A DNA stretch of 64,000 nt from Methanoculleus frigidifontis (lineage in GTDB: Archaea; Halobacteriota; Methanomicrobia; Methanomicrobiales; Methanoculleaceae), in contig NZ_VCYH01000006.1 in assembly GCF_030464345.1 (NCBI RefSeq), forward strand, positions 62,001-126,000, written 5' to 3'. A program made the position numbers and the translations under genes. Positions 8,164 to 16,580 of the stretch are shown in pieces. The notes under the pieces are model-generated. The model was not told the DNA's origin and ran no database searches. It was given only the letters and a program-made list of their open reading frames with translations. The first letter of the stretch is position 1; the number at the start of each line of letters is the position of its first letter.

Positions 8164-9818
8164 CCGATCACCTCCGCAAGCCTCCCGGCAAGTTCGTCGA
8201 CGGAGAACGGCCTCCCGTCGTACTTCAGGGCGAGGTCGTCGACCGGAAAGCCGTGCTGCCGGAGAAGCCGTGCCAGCTGCCCGGTGGCGTTGTTCTCGAC
8301 GGCGATCACACGATCGGCGCCTGCCGTCGCGGACCGCCACTGCTCCGCCGGGAATGGGGCGAGGATGATCGGGCGGACGACCCGGGCGTCGAAGCGCTCC
8401 GCGGCCTCGATACAGGCTCCTTTCTGTGAGCCCCAGCAGACGATCGCGGTTCCGGCATCCGGTTTTCCTGCCATCTCGACGGCCCGGGCGCTCTCGACGT
8501 CGCGCCTCAGGCCCTCGGCCTTGCGGAGCACCTTCTCCTGCATTCCAGCGATCCCCTCTGCATCCTCCGTCGTGAACCCCACCTCGTCGTGGGCGTAGCT
8601 GTTCGCCTTGACGGGAGCGCCGCTCCCGGGCGGGAAGGCGAGCGGGGAGATCCCGCTCTCCGTGTCCCGGTAGCGCCGGTACGGCTCCGTGCCGTCCCAG
8701 AGCTGCGTTTCGTACTGCGGTATCGGCCCGGCCGCATCGATATCGAAGGTATACCCTCCTTCGGCCAGGGTCTTGTCGACGAGGACGATCGACGGGATCT
8801 GGTACTTCCAGGAGAGCGAGAGCGCACCCGCAGACCAGGCGTACATCTCCTCGAGGTCTCCGGGAGCGACGATGAAGCGCGGGAACTCTCCCTGGCCGGC
8901 GTTCAGCGCGAAGTGGAGGTCGCCCTGCGCCGTGTAGGTGGGAACCCCCGTGCTCGGGCCCGGCCGCTGGCCGAGGACGATCGTCACCGGCGTCTCGGAC
9001 ATCCCGGCAAGGCTCAGCCCCTCGGTCATGAGGCAGAACCCGCCGCCCGATGTGCAGACCGCCGTCCGGTCGCCCGCATACGCAAGCCCGAGCGCCATGA
9101 GCATGACGGCGATCTCGTTCTCCGGATGAATGACCTTCACCCCGAGGTCATCGGCGTGGCCGGCAAGGAAGTGCAGGAGGTTTGAGGTGGGCGTCATCGG
9201 GTAGGCGACGAAGGTATCGAGGCCGCCCCGGACGAGGCCGAGCCCTGCAACCTCGTTTCCCGTGAGCACCGGGAGACCCGGCCGGTTCAGCGCCTCGATC
9301 CGCATCACCTCGTCGACGGCATCACCCCCGCGCCCGGCGACCCGGAGATTGACGTCCAGGTATTTCTCCGGGACGGTCTTTCCAAAGACGTCCTCCAGGA
9401 CATCCCGCCCGATCCCTGCTGCGCTGCAGAACGCGCCAAGGATCGCGGAGTTGCGGGTGATAGCAGGAGCGTTCTCCTCGTCGAGGATCCTGTTGACGTC
9501 GACGGGATGGCCGCCCGCGCTCACCACCCGATAGGTGTCGTGGATGATGACCGTGTCGTCACGGATTCGGCCGGTGTGCCGGTCGATGCAGTTCTGGTCG
9601 AGTGCGAGCAGGATGTCGTCGGTGTCTCGATGGGCGCCAATCTTCTGCTCTGCCGCCCTGACAACGGCAAAGTTGTGTCCGCCCCGGATGAGGGACGGGT
9701 AGTCGAAGTACATGTAGACGTGGTATCCGAGATGGGTGAATATGCCGGCAATCGCCAGCCCCGCCGTGTTGATCCCCTCTCCGGCCTTTCCGCCGATCAT
9801 AACGGAGTAGTCACGCAT
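8160..9818 (-). CDS. korA: 2-oxoacid:ferredoxin oxidoreductase, fused gamma-alpha subunit
   Basis: A 552-residue subunit with an N-terminal gamma domain (about 1-175, GGKAGEGINTAGLAIAG, FDYPSLIRGGHNF) fused to the alpha (pyrimidine-binding) domain (about 190-552, GNEVAGLGLVRGG, AYPMTPTSNLL, ENEIAVMLMALGLAYAGDR, TSGGGFCLMTEGLSLA). The YPMTP motif is the substrate-binding signature of this family. It pairs with korB, whose start overlaps its stop. The two-subunit layout is common for 2-oxoglutarate enzymes of methanogens that run an incomplete reductive TCA pathway, so a KorAB assignment is likely; a related 2-oxoacid is possible. A strong TATA box lies at 9845-9856, giving a very short leader. 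Confidence 0.92.
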   Translation of the reverse strand: MRDYSVMIGGKAGEGINTAGLAIAGIFTHLGYHVYMYFDYPSLIRGGHNFAVVRAAEQKIGAHRDTDDILLALDQNCIDRHTGRIRDDTVIIHDTYRVVSAGGHPVDVNRILDEENAPAITRNSAILGAFCSAAGIGRDVLEDVFGKTVPEKYLDVNLRVAGRGGDAVDEVMRIEALNRPGLPVLTGNEVAGLGLVRGGLDTFVAYPMTPTSNLLHFLAGHADDLGVKVIHPENEIAVMLMALGLAYAGDRTAVCTSGGGFCLMTEGLSLAGMSETPVTIVLGQRPGPSTGVPTYTAQGDLHFALNAGQGEFPRFIVAPGDLEEMYAWSAGALSLSWKYQIPSIVLVDKTLAEGGYTFDIDAAGPIPQYETQLWDGTEPYRRYRDTESGISPLAFPPGSGAPVKANSYAHDEVGFTTEDAEGIAGMQEKVLRKAEGLRRDVESARAVEMAGKPDAGTAIVCWGSQKGACIEAAERFDARVVRPIILAPFPAEQWRSATAGADRVIAVENNATGQLARLLRQHGFPVDDLALKYDGRPFSVDELAGRLAEVIG

Positions 9819-9844
9819 GCTGATCGCGGGGCGTACTCCTGATC

Positions 9845-9856
9845 AGTATTTATATC
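9845..9856 (-). promoter_or_regulatory. TATA box of korAB
   Basis: The minus strand reads GATATAAATACTG about 25-30 nt before the korA start, predicting a leader of only a few nucleotides. Confidence 0.55.
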
Positions 9857-9918
9857 TTCCCGACCGGAATTGCCCCGGCCCCGGCGAAACGGACGTAGCA
9901 GAAAAAAATGGAGGGTGC

Positions 9919-10671
9919 TCACCGGACAACGGGCGATGCCTCTTCGTCGAAGGGGTTCGAGCGCATCGCAAGCGAGAAGAGATACGGGTAACTCTTCTGC
10001 AGATAGTGCATGTAATCGAGCCACTGGCGGACGAGCATGCCGTAGACCCTCCTGATATCACCGGTGAGGTGCTCAAGGTCGTTTCTGGGCAGCCCTGTAA
10101 GATCGCCTCGCCGTTCGAGTTCTTCGGTGAGGTGAAAGACCGCCCGGAGAAGATCGGTGAACGACTCGTGTTCGAGCATTACGGGGTTTTCGAGCAGCCG
10201 AAGCAGGAAATTCCTGCGCTCCATCAGGAACGTGTGCAGGGCCGCAAGGTCGATCCTGTCGATCGCAACGTCGTAGTCGTAGTCGCCGAGCCGGGTGCGC
10301 ACCCGGGCAAACTCCTCATCCGTCCAGTCTCCCCTGACGATGAGATCGCCCCGGATCCTGGAGAGACTCGGATCGTGATCCGAGAGATAGGCCAGAAGCC
10401 CGGTGCCGACTTCGGAGAAGAACGTTCCGATGACCATATTCAGTTTTTCAAGCCGCTCGCGTTTTGCCCTGACGCTCAGGAGCTGGTTTAAGATCACCGT
10501 CACCAGCAGGACATTGATCGGGAGAAACCCGATGGCGTTGAAGAGGTACTGGTAGGTGTTGAGCGCGTCCCCGAGGAGGAGGTACTTCGTCAGGTAGATT
10601 ATCACGGATGTCGCGACTAGGGCGATGCCAAGCCGCGTTTCCCATCGCTGTAACGGATTCACAGGTCTCAC
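9919..10671 (-). CDS. Conserved-looking membrane protein, unknown function
   Basis: The 250-residue protein starts with two hydrophobic segments (about 14-33 and 44-62, with VTVILNQLLSVRAKRERLEKL after the second), then a soluble, helix-rich, charged domain of about 185 residues containing LTEELERRGDLTGLP and RRVYGMLVRQWLDYMHYLQKSYPYLFSLA. No catalytic motif is recognised. The C-terminal half looks like an all-helical domain facing the cytoplasm. The start is GTG 10671; a second in-frame GTG at 10662 is equally possible. Same strand as the epimerase upstream (gap about 150 nt) and korA downstream. I cannot name a family. Confidence 0.65.
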   Translation of the reverse strand: MRPVNPLQRWETRLGIALVATSVIIYLTKYLLLGDALNTYQYLFNAIGFLPINVLLVTVILNQLLSVRAKRERLEKLNMVIGTFFSEVGTGLLAYLSDHDPSLSRIRGDLIVRGDWTDEEFARVRTRLGDYDYDVAIDRIDLAALHTFLMERRNFLLRLLENPVMLEHESFTDLLRAVFHLTEELERRGDLTGLPRNDLEHLTGDIRRVYGMLVRQWLDYMHYLQKSYPYLFSLAMRSNPFDEEASPVVR

Positions 10672-10824
10672 ATCCCGTGATCAGTGTGGAGAGCAGGCGG
10701 GAAAAAAGATGGTGGCTGGAGACCCTCTATGGACACCGCTTTCCGGGGGCTCTCGTCTCCCCTCTCCCCGCCGGAAAGGGTCTCTTCTCCTGTACGGGTT
10801 GCAGAAATGCACGGGTTTGGGTGG

Positions 10825-11958
10825 TCAGATCGCCATGCCGCCGGTACTGACTTCGCGCTGCTGGAGTCTCTGTTCACGCTCCTGTGCCATCTGTTCGGCC
10901 ACCCAGGATGCCAGATCGGCAACCCCCTCCGCGAGCGGGATTGCCGGGGCGTATCCCAGGATCTCGCGCGCCCGGCTGATATCCGCGAAGCAGTGCCTGA
11001 CCTCGCCGATGCGATGGGTGCCGGTCGTCAGCGGCGTACTATCTGTTTTTCCAAGCATAGCGGCCATTGTTGCCGCAACGCTCCGGAACGTATGCGGCAG
11101 GCCGCTCCCGATGTTGAAGGCCGACCCGGCCGCCTCCGGCACCTCAAGCGCCAGGCGGAATGCCGCCGCGACGTCGGAGACATGCACGAAATCCCGCTGC
11201 TGGTTTCCGTCTTCGAAGAGCAGCGGCGCCTCACCCATGAGCAGCCTGACGGCACAGTCTGTCAGAGCCCCGGTGTAGTGATTTGCAAAACCCTGCCTCG
11301 GGCCGTAGACGTTGAAGAGACGGAGCGAAACTGCCTGCATGCCGTATGCGTCGCCGACGATCCGGCACATCTTCTCCTGATCGTATTTTGAGAGGGCGTA
11401 GACGGACTGCGGCGATGCCTCCTTCGCCTCCGGTGTCGGGAGCGGGTAGAGGACCTCGCCGTCCGGGCTGTGCGGTTCGAAGTCGCCTTTGCCGAGCCGG
11501 TCGGCGGTCCTCCTGATGGTGGTGTATACCCCGCCGTTGAGCGAACCGTACAGTCCTTCACCGTAGATGCTGCTGCTGGAGCCGACAACGAGCCGCTGGA
11601 CCGGCCGTCGGATCAGCTCTTCGAGCAGAACGGCTGTACCGAGGCTGTTCGTGCTTGCATACTGCTCGATGTTGTACATGCTCTGCCGCATGCCGACGGC
11701 CGCCGCCAGGTGAATGACTGCGTCAACTCCTTCCAGGGCTTCCTGCACCGAGTGTGCGTCCCTGACGTCGCCGACGATCAGGGTGGCCTGCGGGTCAAGG
11801 TATTCCGGTCGTCTCCGCTCGACGCCGTGAACCCGCGGTGTGAGGTTATCCAGGATTTTGACGTGATAGCCATGGCGTAACAGCTCATCGGTTATGTGCG
11901 AACCGATAAAACCGGCTCCGCCTGTGATAAGAACGGTTGCTACTGCGTCGTCACTCAT
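10825..11958 (-). CDS. NAD-dependent epimerase/dehydratase, dTDP-rhamnose 4-epimerase-like
   Basis: A 377-residue extended SDR acting on nucleotide sugars. The NAD motif is TGGAGFIGSH (12-21), the active site is Ser127-130 with Tyr187 and Lys191 (YALSKYDQEK), and the C-terminal FNVYGPRQ and NQQRDFVHVSDVA blocks are typical of NDP-sugar 4-epimerases. A long insert between SSIYGEG and PQSVYALSK (FEPHSPDGEVLYPLPTPE) resembles dTDP-L-rhamnose 4-epimerases of the WbiB type, in contrast to plain GalE. A surface-glycan role is inferred. GGTGG lies about 9 nt before ATG 11958, with a TATA-like ATTAAATATT around 11992-12001. Confidence 0.8.
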   Translation of the reverse strand: MSDDAVATVLITGGAGFIGSHITDELLRHGYHVKILDNLTPRVHGVERRRPEYLDPQATLIVGDVRDAHSVQEALEGVDAVIHLAAAVGMRQSMYNIEQYASTNSLGTAVLLEELIRRPVQRLVVGSSSSIYGEGLYGSLNGGVYTTIRRTADRLGKGDFEPHSPDGEVLYPLPTPEAKEASPQSVYALSKYDQEKMCRIVGDAYGMQAVSLRLFNVYGPRQGFANHYTGALTDCAVRLLMGEAPLLFEDGNQQRDFVHVSDVAAAFRLALEVPEAAGSAFNIGSGLPHTFRSVAATMAAMLGKTDSTPLTTGTHRIGEVRHCFADISRAREILGYAPAIPLAEGVADLASWVAEQMAQEREQRLQQREVSTGGMAI

Positions 11959-12170
11959 GTCGATCAGCCACCCTTCATGCCCTCTTTGGCATTAAATATT
12001 ATTGTATAATTTGAATAATAGTGGGAAAATCCGCTCTTCCCGCCTGGTGAATGAGAGCCGCCTCCCTGCAGTTTTCGGCTGATCTCCTTCCGTCGATGCG
12101 GCCCTGCTGCCGGTGTTCACAGAGCCATAGAGTACGAAAATTAAAATAGCTCACTGACAATGGATGATTT

Positions 12171-12635
12171 ATGAAACTGAGGTTATTCATCTCCGTGCTG
12201 GTGATGCTGGCTGCTCTCTCGCTCGCGGCGGCCTGCACCGGCACACCCGACTCCGGCACGACACCGACGGCAACGACGCCGGTATCGACGACGCAGACAC
12301 CCGCAGCAACGGCGGCAGTGCCCCTTACCCCCGAGCCGACGGAGACGATCCCGTCGACCTACGGCGAAGTGGATATTCAGGCTCAGAAAGACCCGATCTC
12401 GAACGAAATCTCCGTCATCTTCCGCGGCGGCAAAGGACAGTCATGGACGCAGGACATCAACGTCACGGTCGTTCGTTCTACCGGGGAAGTTGTCACGAGC
12501 TCCGATCTGCAGCCCGTGATCGGCAGCCAGGTGGATATTGCGGGGACTCGTGGAGACGACCGCGTGATCGTGACGGTCACGCTGAAGACCGGAAACAGCT
12601 ACCGGGTCTACGACCAGGTTCTTAAAGGGCGATAG
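12171..12635 (+). CDS. Predicted lipoprotein, unknown function
   Basis: The 154-residue protein begins with a signal segment (MKLRLFISVLVMLAALSLA) and lipobox AAAC, so it should be lipid-anchored at Cys22. A Thr/Pro/Ala-rich linker of about 40 residues, likely a glycosylated stalk, leads to a C-terminal beta-rich domain (about 65-154: GEVDIQAQKDPISNEISVIF, VTVVRSTGEVVTSSD, GDDRVIVTVTLKTGNSYRVY). That domain resembles a small surface beta-sandwich, but I recognise no family. An AT-rich TATA-like AAATTAAAATAG lies about 30 nt upstream of the start. It is monocistronic and convergent with the riboflavin-pathway reductase. Confidence 0.75.
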   Translation: MKLRLFISVLVMLAALSLAAACTGTPDSGTTPTATTPVSTTQTPAATAAVPLTPEPTETIPSTYGEVDIQAQKDPISNEISVIFRGGKGQSWTQDINVTVVRSTGEVVTSSDLQPVIGSQVDIAGTRGDDRVIVTVTLKTGNSYRVYDQVLKGR

Positions 12636-12647
12636 GTCAAAGAGCGC

Positions 12648-12708
12648 CTGCAGGGCAGCAATTGGGGGCATGCCCTGCAGTTCTCATGCCTGGTAAGCCC
12701 GAAAAAAA
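12648..12708 (-). terminator. Hairpin and T-run between convergent genes
   Basis: A perfect 10-bp inverted repeat, CTGCAGGGCA (12648-12657) and TGCCCTGCAG (12671-12680), lies between the convergent lipoprotein and reductase genes. A run of seven A on the plus strand (12702-12708) gives a T7 tract just past the reductase stop on the minus strand, fitting archaeal T-run termination. Confidence 0.5.
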
Positions 12709-12721
12709 CCCTCCCTGTTTT

Positions 12722-13405
12722 TCAGCGAATGATACGGACGTCCCATCTGACGAGCAGGCCGTCGTCCATCGGTTCAGCCTCAGAGAGCTGCAGCCTGATG
12801 AAATCGGATTCGTGCAGGAATCCCTCGCCGTCCGCGGGCGTGGGTGCATCTCTGCCGCCGATGACCATGCTGCCGATGTACGTGTACATCGCGTCGACCA
12901 GTCCCTGGCTGATGAGCGACCAGATCAGGGTGCCGCCTCCCTCAACCATCAGCCGCCGGACGCCGTGCTGATAGAGGATTGCAAGAACTTCCGGCAGGTC
13001 GACGCTCTCGCTGCCGGCAACGACGACGTTTGCAACTTTTTTCAGGTGTTCAACCCTTTCTTGTGGAGCAGCTGCGGAGACGGCGATGATCCGCGTGCCC
13101 GTCCCCTTTCTGAGGATGTCGGCGTCGGGAGGCGTTCGCGCATGGCTGTCGATGACCACCCGCACCGGGTCTTCATCTTTTCCCTCGCGTTTGCGCTCGT
13201 CGCGAAGCTGCTGGCTCTTTACCGTCAGCGATGGGTTGTCGGCGAGGACCGTTCCGATGCCGACCATGACGGCGTCGCTCTCCGCCTTGATCCGGTCGAC
13301 CCGCAAAAAGTCATTCTTTCCGGAGATCTTCACCTGTCTTCGCTCCTTTGTGGATATTTTTCCGTCGGCGCTCATCGCCACATTAACAAAGACATATGGA
13401 CGCAT
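12722..13405 (-). CDS. 2,5-diamino-6-ribosylamino-pyrimidinone 5'-phosphate reductase
   Basis: The 227-residue enzyme of the RibD C-terminal (DHFR-like) reductase family reduces the ribosylamino side chain to ribitylamino in the archaeal/fungal order of riboflavin and F420 precursor synthesis. Family motifs are MSADGKIST (11-19), DAVMVGIGTVLADNPSL (45-61), RVVIDSHARTP, VSAAAP, GVRRLMVEGGGTLIWSLI and the final MVIGGRDAPTPADGEG. Length matches the stand-alone archaeal reductase (about 220-230). It lacks the deaminase domain of bacterial RibD. Divergent from the sensor kinase gene at 13617, sharing a ~210-nt AT-containing promoter region. Confidence 0.92.
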   Translation of the reverse strand: MRPYVFVNVAMSADGKISTKERRQVKISGKNDFLRVDRIKAESDAVMVGIGTVLADNPSLTVKSQQLRDERKREGKDEDPVRVVIDSHARTPPDADILRKGTGTRIIAVSAAAPQERVEHLKKVANVVVAGSESVDLPEVLAILYQHGVRRLMVEGGGTLIWSLISQGLVDAMYTYIGSMVIGGRDAPTPADGEGFLHESDFIRLQLSEAEPMDDGLLVRWDVRIIR

Positions 13406-13586
13406 GTATCATGTATGTACAACACCGGCAGCAATTATACCCTGGGTTTCCTGGAGCGCCGCTTCGTCGCCGTATCAGGGCTTTCCGGGGAGGGACGGGT
13501 TTTTGATCCGCCCTGGGGGGATGCACGACAATATTTGTAGGTTTTTCGGGGAAATATGGGATATTTCCCTTTTACAATTACGAATG

Positions 13587-13597
13587 TTTTAAATATC
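13587..13597 (+). promoter_or_regulatory. TATA box of the sensor kinase operon
   Basis: TTTTAAATATC lies 25 nt upstream of GTG 13617 and 34 nt upstream of ATG 13626, so transcription probably begins at or just before the kinase start codon, implying a leaderless or near-leaderless mRNA. Confidence 0.5.
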
Positions 13598-13616
13598 GCA
13601 ACTTGAATAGTCTTCA

Positions 13617-15425
13617 GTGCCTAGTATGCCCGAGAACCGCTCCACGCATCTGGTCTTGTGGGAGAACCTCTATAGCGAAGGCGATCTCGTGAAGATGGTG
13701 GTGATACTGGCACTTGTTCTTGTATCCCTCATGGTCACCGTCTGTGCTCTCGGCAACCACGTCGAGCAGTACTATCCACTGGTCTACTGCCTCCCGATTG
13801 TCCTGATATCACTCTGGTTTCCCCGGCAGGGACTCAAAGTTACGAGTGTTCTCGTCGCCGGTTTTCTGCTCATCCACCTGCACTATTTCACCATCGGATC
13901 TTCGGTCGACCTTATATCGCTCGGGCTATACTCGTCGCTGTTCTTCTGGATGCTCGGGGCGACGTCCCTCTTCACGAAGAACACACATCTCGCCGTTTCA
14001 CGCTACAAGAGGCTCATCGAAGAGGCCGATGATGCTCGGTTCCTCTGTGATACCGGCACGTTGCGCATTCTGGCTGTCAACCGGCGGTGCGCCGAGATCT
14101 TTGGATGCGAACCGTACGAGCTCCTTGGCGTCCCTCCCGAGACACTCTGGGCGGATGCCGCCGAGCTGCAGCGGTTTGCCGACGCGATGCGCAGAGAAGG
14201 GTACGTCGGGAACCTCGAGCAGACCTTCCTGACGAGAAGCGGTGACTTCCATGCCGTCCTGCTCTCCTGCCGTTCGCTCCCCCCTGATACCCTCTACGAA
14301 TGTTCCGTGGTCGATATCGGGCAGTTCCGCAGCGAGCGCGACCAGTTGCTCAAGAGCAACGGTCGCCTCCAGAGCCTCATCCATCAGTCCCACGATCTCA
14401 TCTTCATGCAGGATGCCGATGGGAGGTTCCTCCACTTCTACTGGGTACGGGCCGAAGAGAACGGCATCGACCCTGCAGTGATCGTCGGGAAACGGATGGA
14501 CGCCCTTCTTCCCTCCGATGCGGCAGAGCGGCATGCGCTGCAGCTTGCGGAGGTGATCGAGACTCGGAGAGCGACCACCTACGACCTCACCTGCGATTTT
14601 AACGGCTCTTCCCACGTTTTCTCCGTGACACTCAGCCCCATGCTCGGCGGAGGCGGCAATTTGATCGGCATCGTCGGGGTCGCACGCGACGTCACTGAAG
14701 TGAAACAGCAGAAGATGGTGTGCATGCAGCTTGAATGGGAGATCGATCACTGGAAAGAATTTCTTACGACCGCTGCCCACGAGCTGCGAACGCCCCTCCA
14801 GCCGATCATCGGGTATCTCCGGCTGATGCTTGACGACCCTGACTATTACGGCCTGAACGAGGAGGCATGTCGCATCCTGGCGCTCTGCCTGGAAAGTTCT
14901 GGCCACGAACGTGCCGTCGTCGACAAGATGCTCGATCTCTCTCTCCTCGCCATGGAGCATGTCGAGCTGCATATTGCGGATGTTGATCTCCGGGCGCTCA
15001 TCGATACGGTTGTACTCGACGGGGGATACGACCAGCAGGCGGAGATCGCGAACGAGGTGCCGGAGAACCTGTATATCCGCGGGGATTCCGACAGGATGTA
15101 CCAGGTACTCGGAAGCCTGATCTCCAATGCAGTAAAGTATAATAGCCCTCCGAAGAATGTATGGATACGGTATACTGAGTCAAACCAGAACCATTATATT
15201 ATGGTAACCGACAATGGCATCGGTATCCCCTATGAGGTACTCGGGTCGATCTTCAGGCCGTTCTACGTCGGAGATGCAACGCAATTGAACCGTGAATGCG
15301 GGCGTCTGGGGCTCGGGCTATCGATCGCCAAAAAGTATGTCCAGATGCATGGGGGAGAGATAACCGTTGCCAGTGACGTGGGAGCGGGAAGTACATTTAC
15401 GATACGTATATCCAAGGAGGTGTGA
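13617..15425 (+). CDS. Membrane PAS sensor histidine kinase
   Basis: The 602-residue kinase has an N-terminal membrane region of about four segments (28-46, 54-68, 75-92, 98-118), PAS domains at about 130-235 and 250-362, a HisKA domain with phospho-acceptor His388 (TTAAHELRTPLQPIIGYL) and a HATPase domain with the N box (Asn504, LISNAVKYN), G1 DNGIGIP (532-538) and G2 RLGLGLSIAKK. All catalytic elements are present. The start may be GTG 13617 or ATG 13626; neither has a ribosome site, which fits a leaderless message. Its stop overlaps the ribosome site of the next gene, a response regulator, so the two form a two-component pair. The signal is unknown. Confidence 0.9.
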   Translation: MPSMPENRSTHLVLWENLYSEGDLVKMVVILALVLVSLMVTVCALGNHVEQYYPLVYCLPIVLISLWFPRQGLKVTSVLVAGFLLIHLHYFTIGSSVDLISLGLYSSLFFWMLGATSLFTKNTHLAVSRYKRLIEEADDARFLCDTGTLRILAVNRRCAEIFGCEPYELLGVPPETLWADAAELQRFADAMRREGYVGNLEQTFLTRSGDFHAVLLSCRSLPPDTLYECSVVDIGQFRSERDQLLKSNGRLQSLIHQSHDLIFMQDADGRFLHFYWVRAEENGIDPAVIVGKRMDALLPSDAAERHALQLAEVIETRRATTYDLTCDFNGSSHVFSVTLSPMLGGGGNLIGIVGVARDVTEVKQQKMVCMQLEWEIDHWKEFLTTAAHELRTPLQPIIGYLRLMLDDPDYYGLNEEACRILALCLESSGHERAVVDKMLDLSLLAMEHVELHIADVDLRALIDTVVLDGGYDQQAEIANEVPENLYIRGDSDRMYQVLGSLISNAVKYNSPPKNVWIRYTESNQNHYIMVTDNGIGIPYEVLGSIFRPFYVGDATQLNRECGRLGLGLSIAKKYVQMHGGEITVASDVGAGSTFTIRISKEV

Positions 15426-15429
15426 GGAA

Positions 15430-15855
15430 GTGGGAGATAAAATTATGGTGGTAGACGATGATCTACCGACGCTCGAAGTGATGGAGTTACTGCTGCGCAA
15501 GATCGACCGGGAGCCTCTTCTGGTGCATAATGGCTGGGATGCACTGAGAATTTTGAAGAAAGAGCGGCCTGCACTGATCATCCTTGATGTCATGATGTCC
15601 CCGATCGATGGGTGGCAGTTCCTCGAGGAGCTCAAGCGCAACGAGGAGCTGAAAGACATCCCGGTTCTGCTCTTCACCGCAAAGCATGTCTGGCCGGAGG
15701 AGTATTCACGGTATGCAGACGATATCGTCGGTGTCCTGGAAAAACCCCTCTCGCTCGCCGAGTTGAAAACAGTCTTGGAGAGAATTCTTCCCAAAGAGAA
15801 CTCCTCTCATTTGGAGGAGAAGTCAGCCGGAAAAACACCTGACTTACGCTCCTGA
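15430..15855 (+). CDS. Single-domain response regulator
   Basis: A 141-residue receiver domain with no output domain. Asp9-11 form the acidic pocket (MVVDDD), Asp53 (LILD-type IILDVMM) is the phospho-acceptor, followed by LLFTAKH (switch Thr) and LEKPLS (conserved Lys-Pro). The start is GTG 15430: GGAGGTG lies 7 nt upstream and spans the kinase stop codon, and the upstream in-frame residues are kinase sequence in another frame. The last ~20 residues (ENSSHLEEKSAGKTPDLRS) are a polar tail. It presumably receives phosphate from the kinase at 13617 and acts through protein contacts. Confidence 0.9.
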   Translation: MGDKIMVVDDDLPTLEVMELLLRKIDREPLLVHNGWDALRILKKERPALIILDVMMSPIDGWQFLEELKRNEELKDIPVLLFTAKHVWPEEYSRYADDIVGVLEKPLSLAELKTVLERILPKENSSHLEEKSAGKTPDLRS

Positions 15856-16580
15856 ATGTCTTTTTTGTCCCGGGAGATCTGCCGATGGCCGGATATGCCG
15901 CGGCATGCACAGGGTGATCCGTGGCTCTGCAAACGCTCCCGGTTCCCTGTACGAGGATTGCCGGTTGTTTCCCTGCGCACTACTCTTGCCCGGCGGCGTA
16001 TGAGGGTATCCCGACACTCTCCGGCAGGAAGGGGGCGGTGCCCATTAGCGCTACCCTTCGATACAGGAATTCAAGCGTTCTTCCCCTGACCGGGCTGGTG
16101 CCGGGGACGACCCATTTCCCGGGCATCTCCCCATGCCGTGGACCGTGGCGGCTATCGCCCCGGGGGAAAGCCCGTGCTCCCGAATGCCCCGGATTGCGGT
16201 CATCCGGAGCAAGAGATGAGAGTTCATCTGATGCCTGGACCCCGCCGATAGCAACAGGAATTTCGGTGCACCCGGAGGGTACGTTAGCGCTAATGGAGCC
16301 CGCCCCCTCCCCGCACGCGATACCGCCAGAAATATCGTTTTTTTAGGCTCTGCCTCTGATGCACTTCCGTTCTGCTGATACATCGAAATGAGTTGCGTCG
16401 ATCCCGATCGATCGTTTCGCCCACGAATTCTTTTGAGATCTGCTCTAAGGGACAGCAGTCTTCTGCTCTTCCGTTAGGCGGTTATCCCGGCACCGCTCCA
16501 TGATTCGCCGCCTGAAGGTTTTTGGAAAACCGAAAATACTTTCAAGTCTCTGGTGCTGTTGTATCATTCAGTGGACTTTG
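15856..16580. other. Long non-coding interval holding repeat copy A
   Basis: About 725 bases separate the response regulator from the glycosyltransferase. The right part (16042-16440) is a dispersed repeat described separately. The left part (15856-16041) and the last 140 bases show no convincing gene. Open frames here have composition unlike neighbouring proteins and no ribosome sites. Confidence 0.55.
16042..16440 (-). repeat. Dispersed repeat, copy A (inverted relative to copy B)
   Basis: The reverse complement of this stretch aligns with 30370-30889 over most of its length with many mismatches, by eye roughly 75% or better. Anchors include exact 20-mers: 16129-16148 matches the complement of 30783-30802, and 16199-16218 matches the complement of 30604-30623. 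Other shared blocks read on the minus strand include GATCGACGCAAC, CATCAGAGGCAGA and ACGATATTTCTGG. A 12-bp inverted repeat CCATTAGCGCTA occurs at 16042-16053 and 16285-16296. Copy B carries about 120 extra bases. There is no transposase. It may be a non-autonomous element or genomic repeat family. Confidence 0.75.

Noticed and set aside
15856-16041. Possible small gene after the response regulator
   Set aside because: Frames here are short, rich in Arg/Pro and lack ribosome sites.
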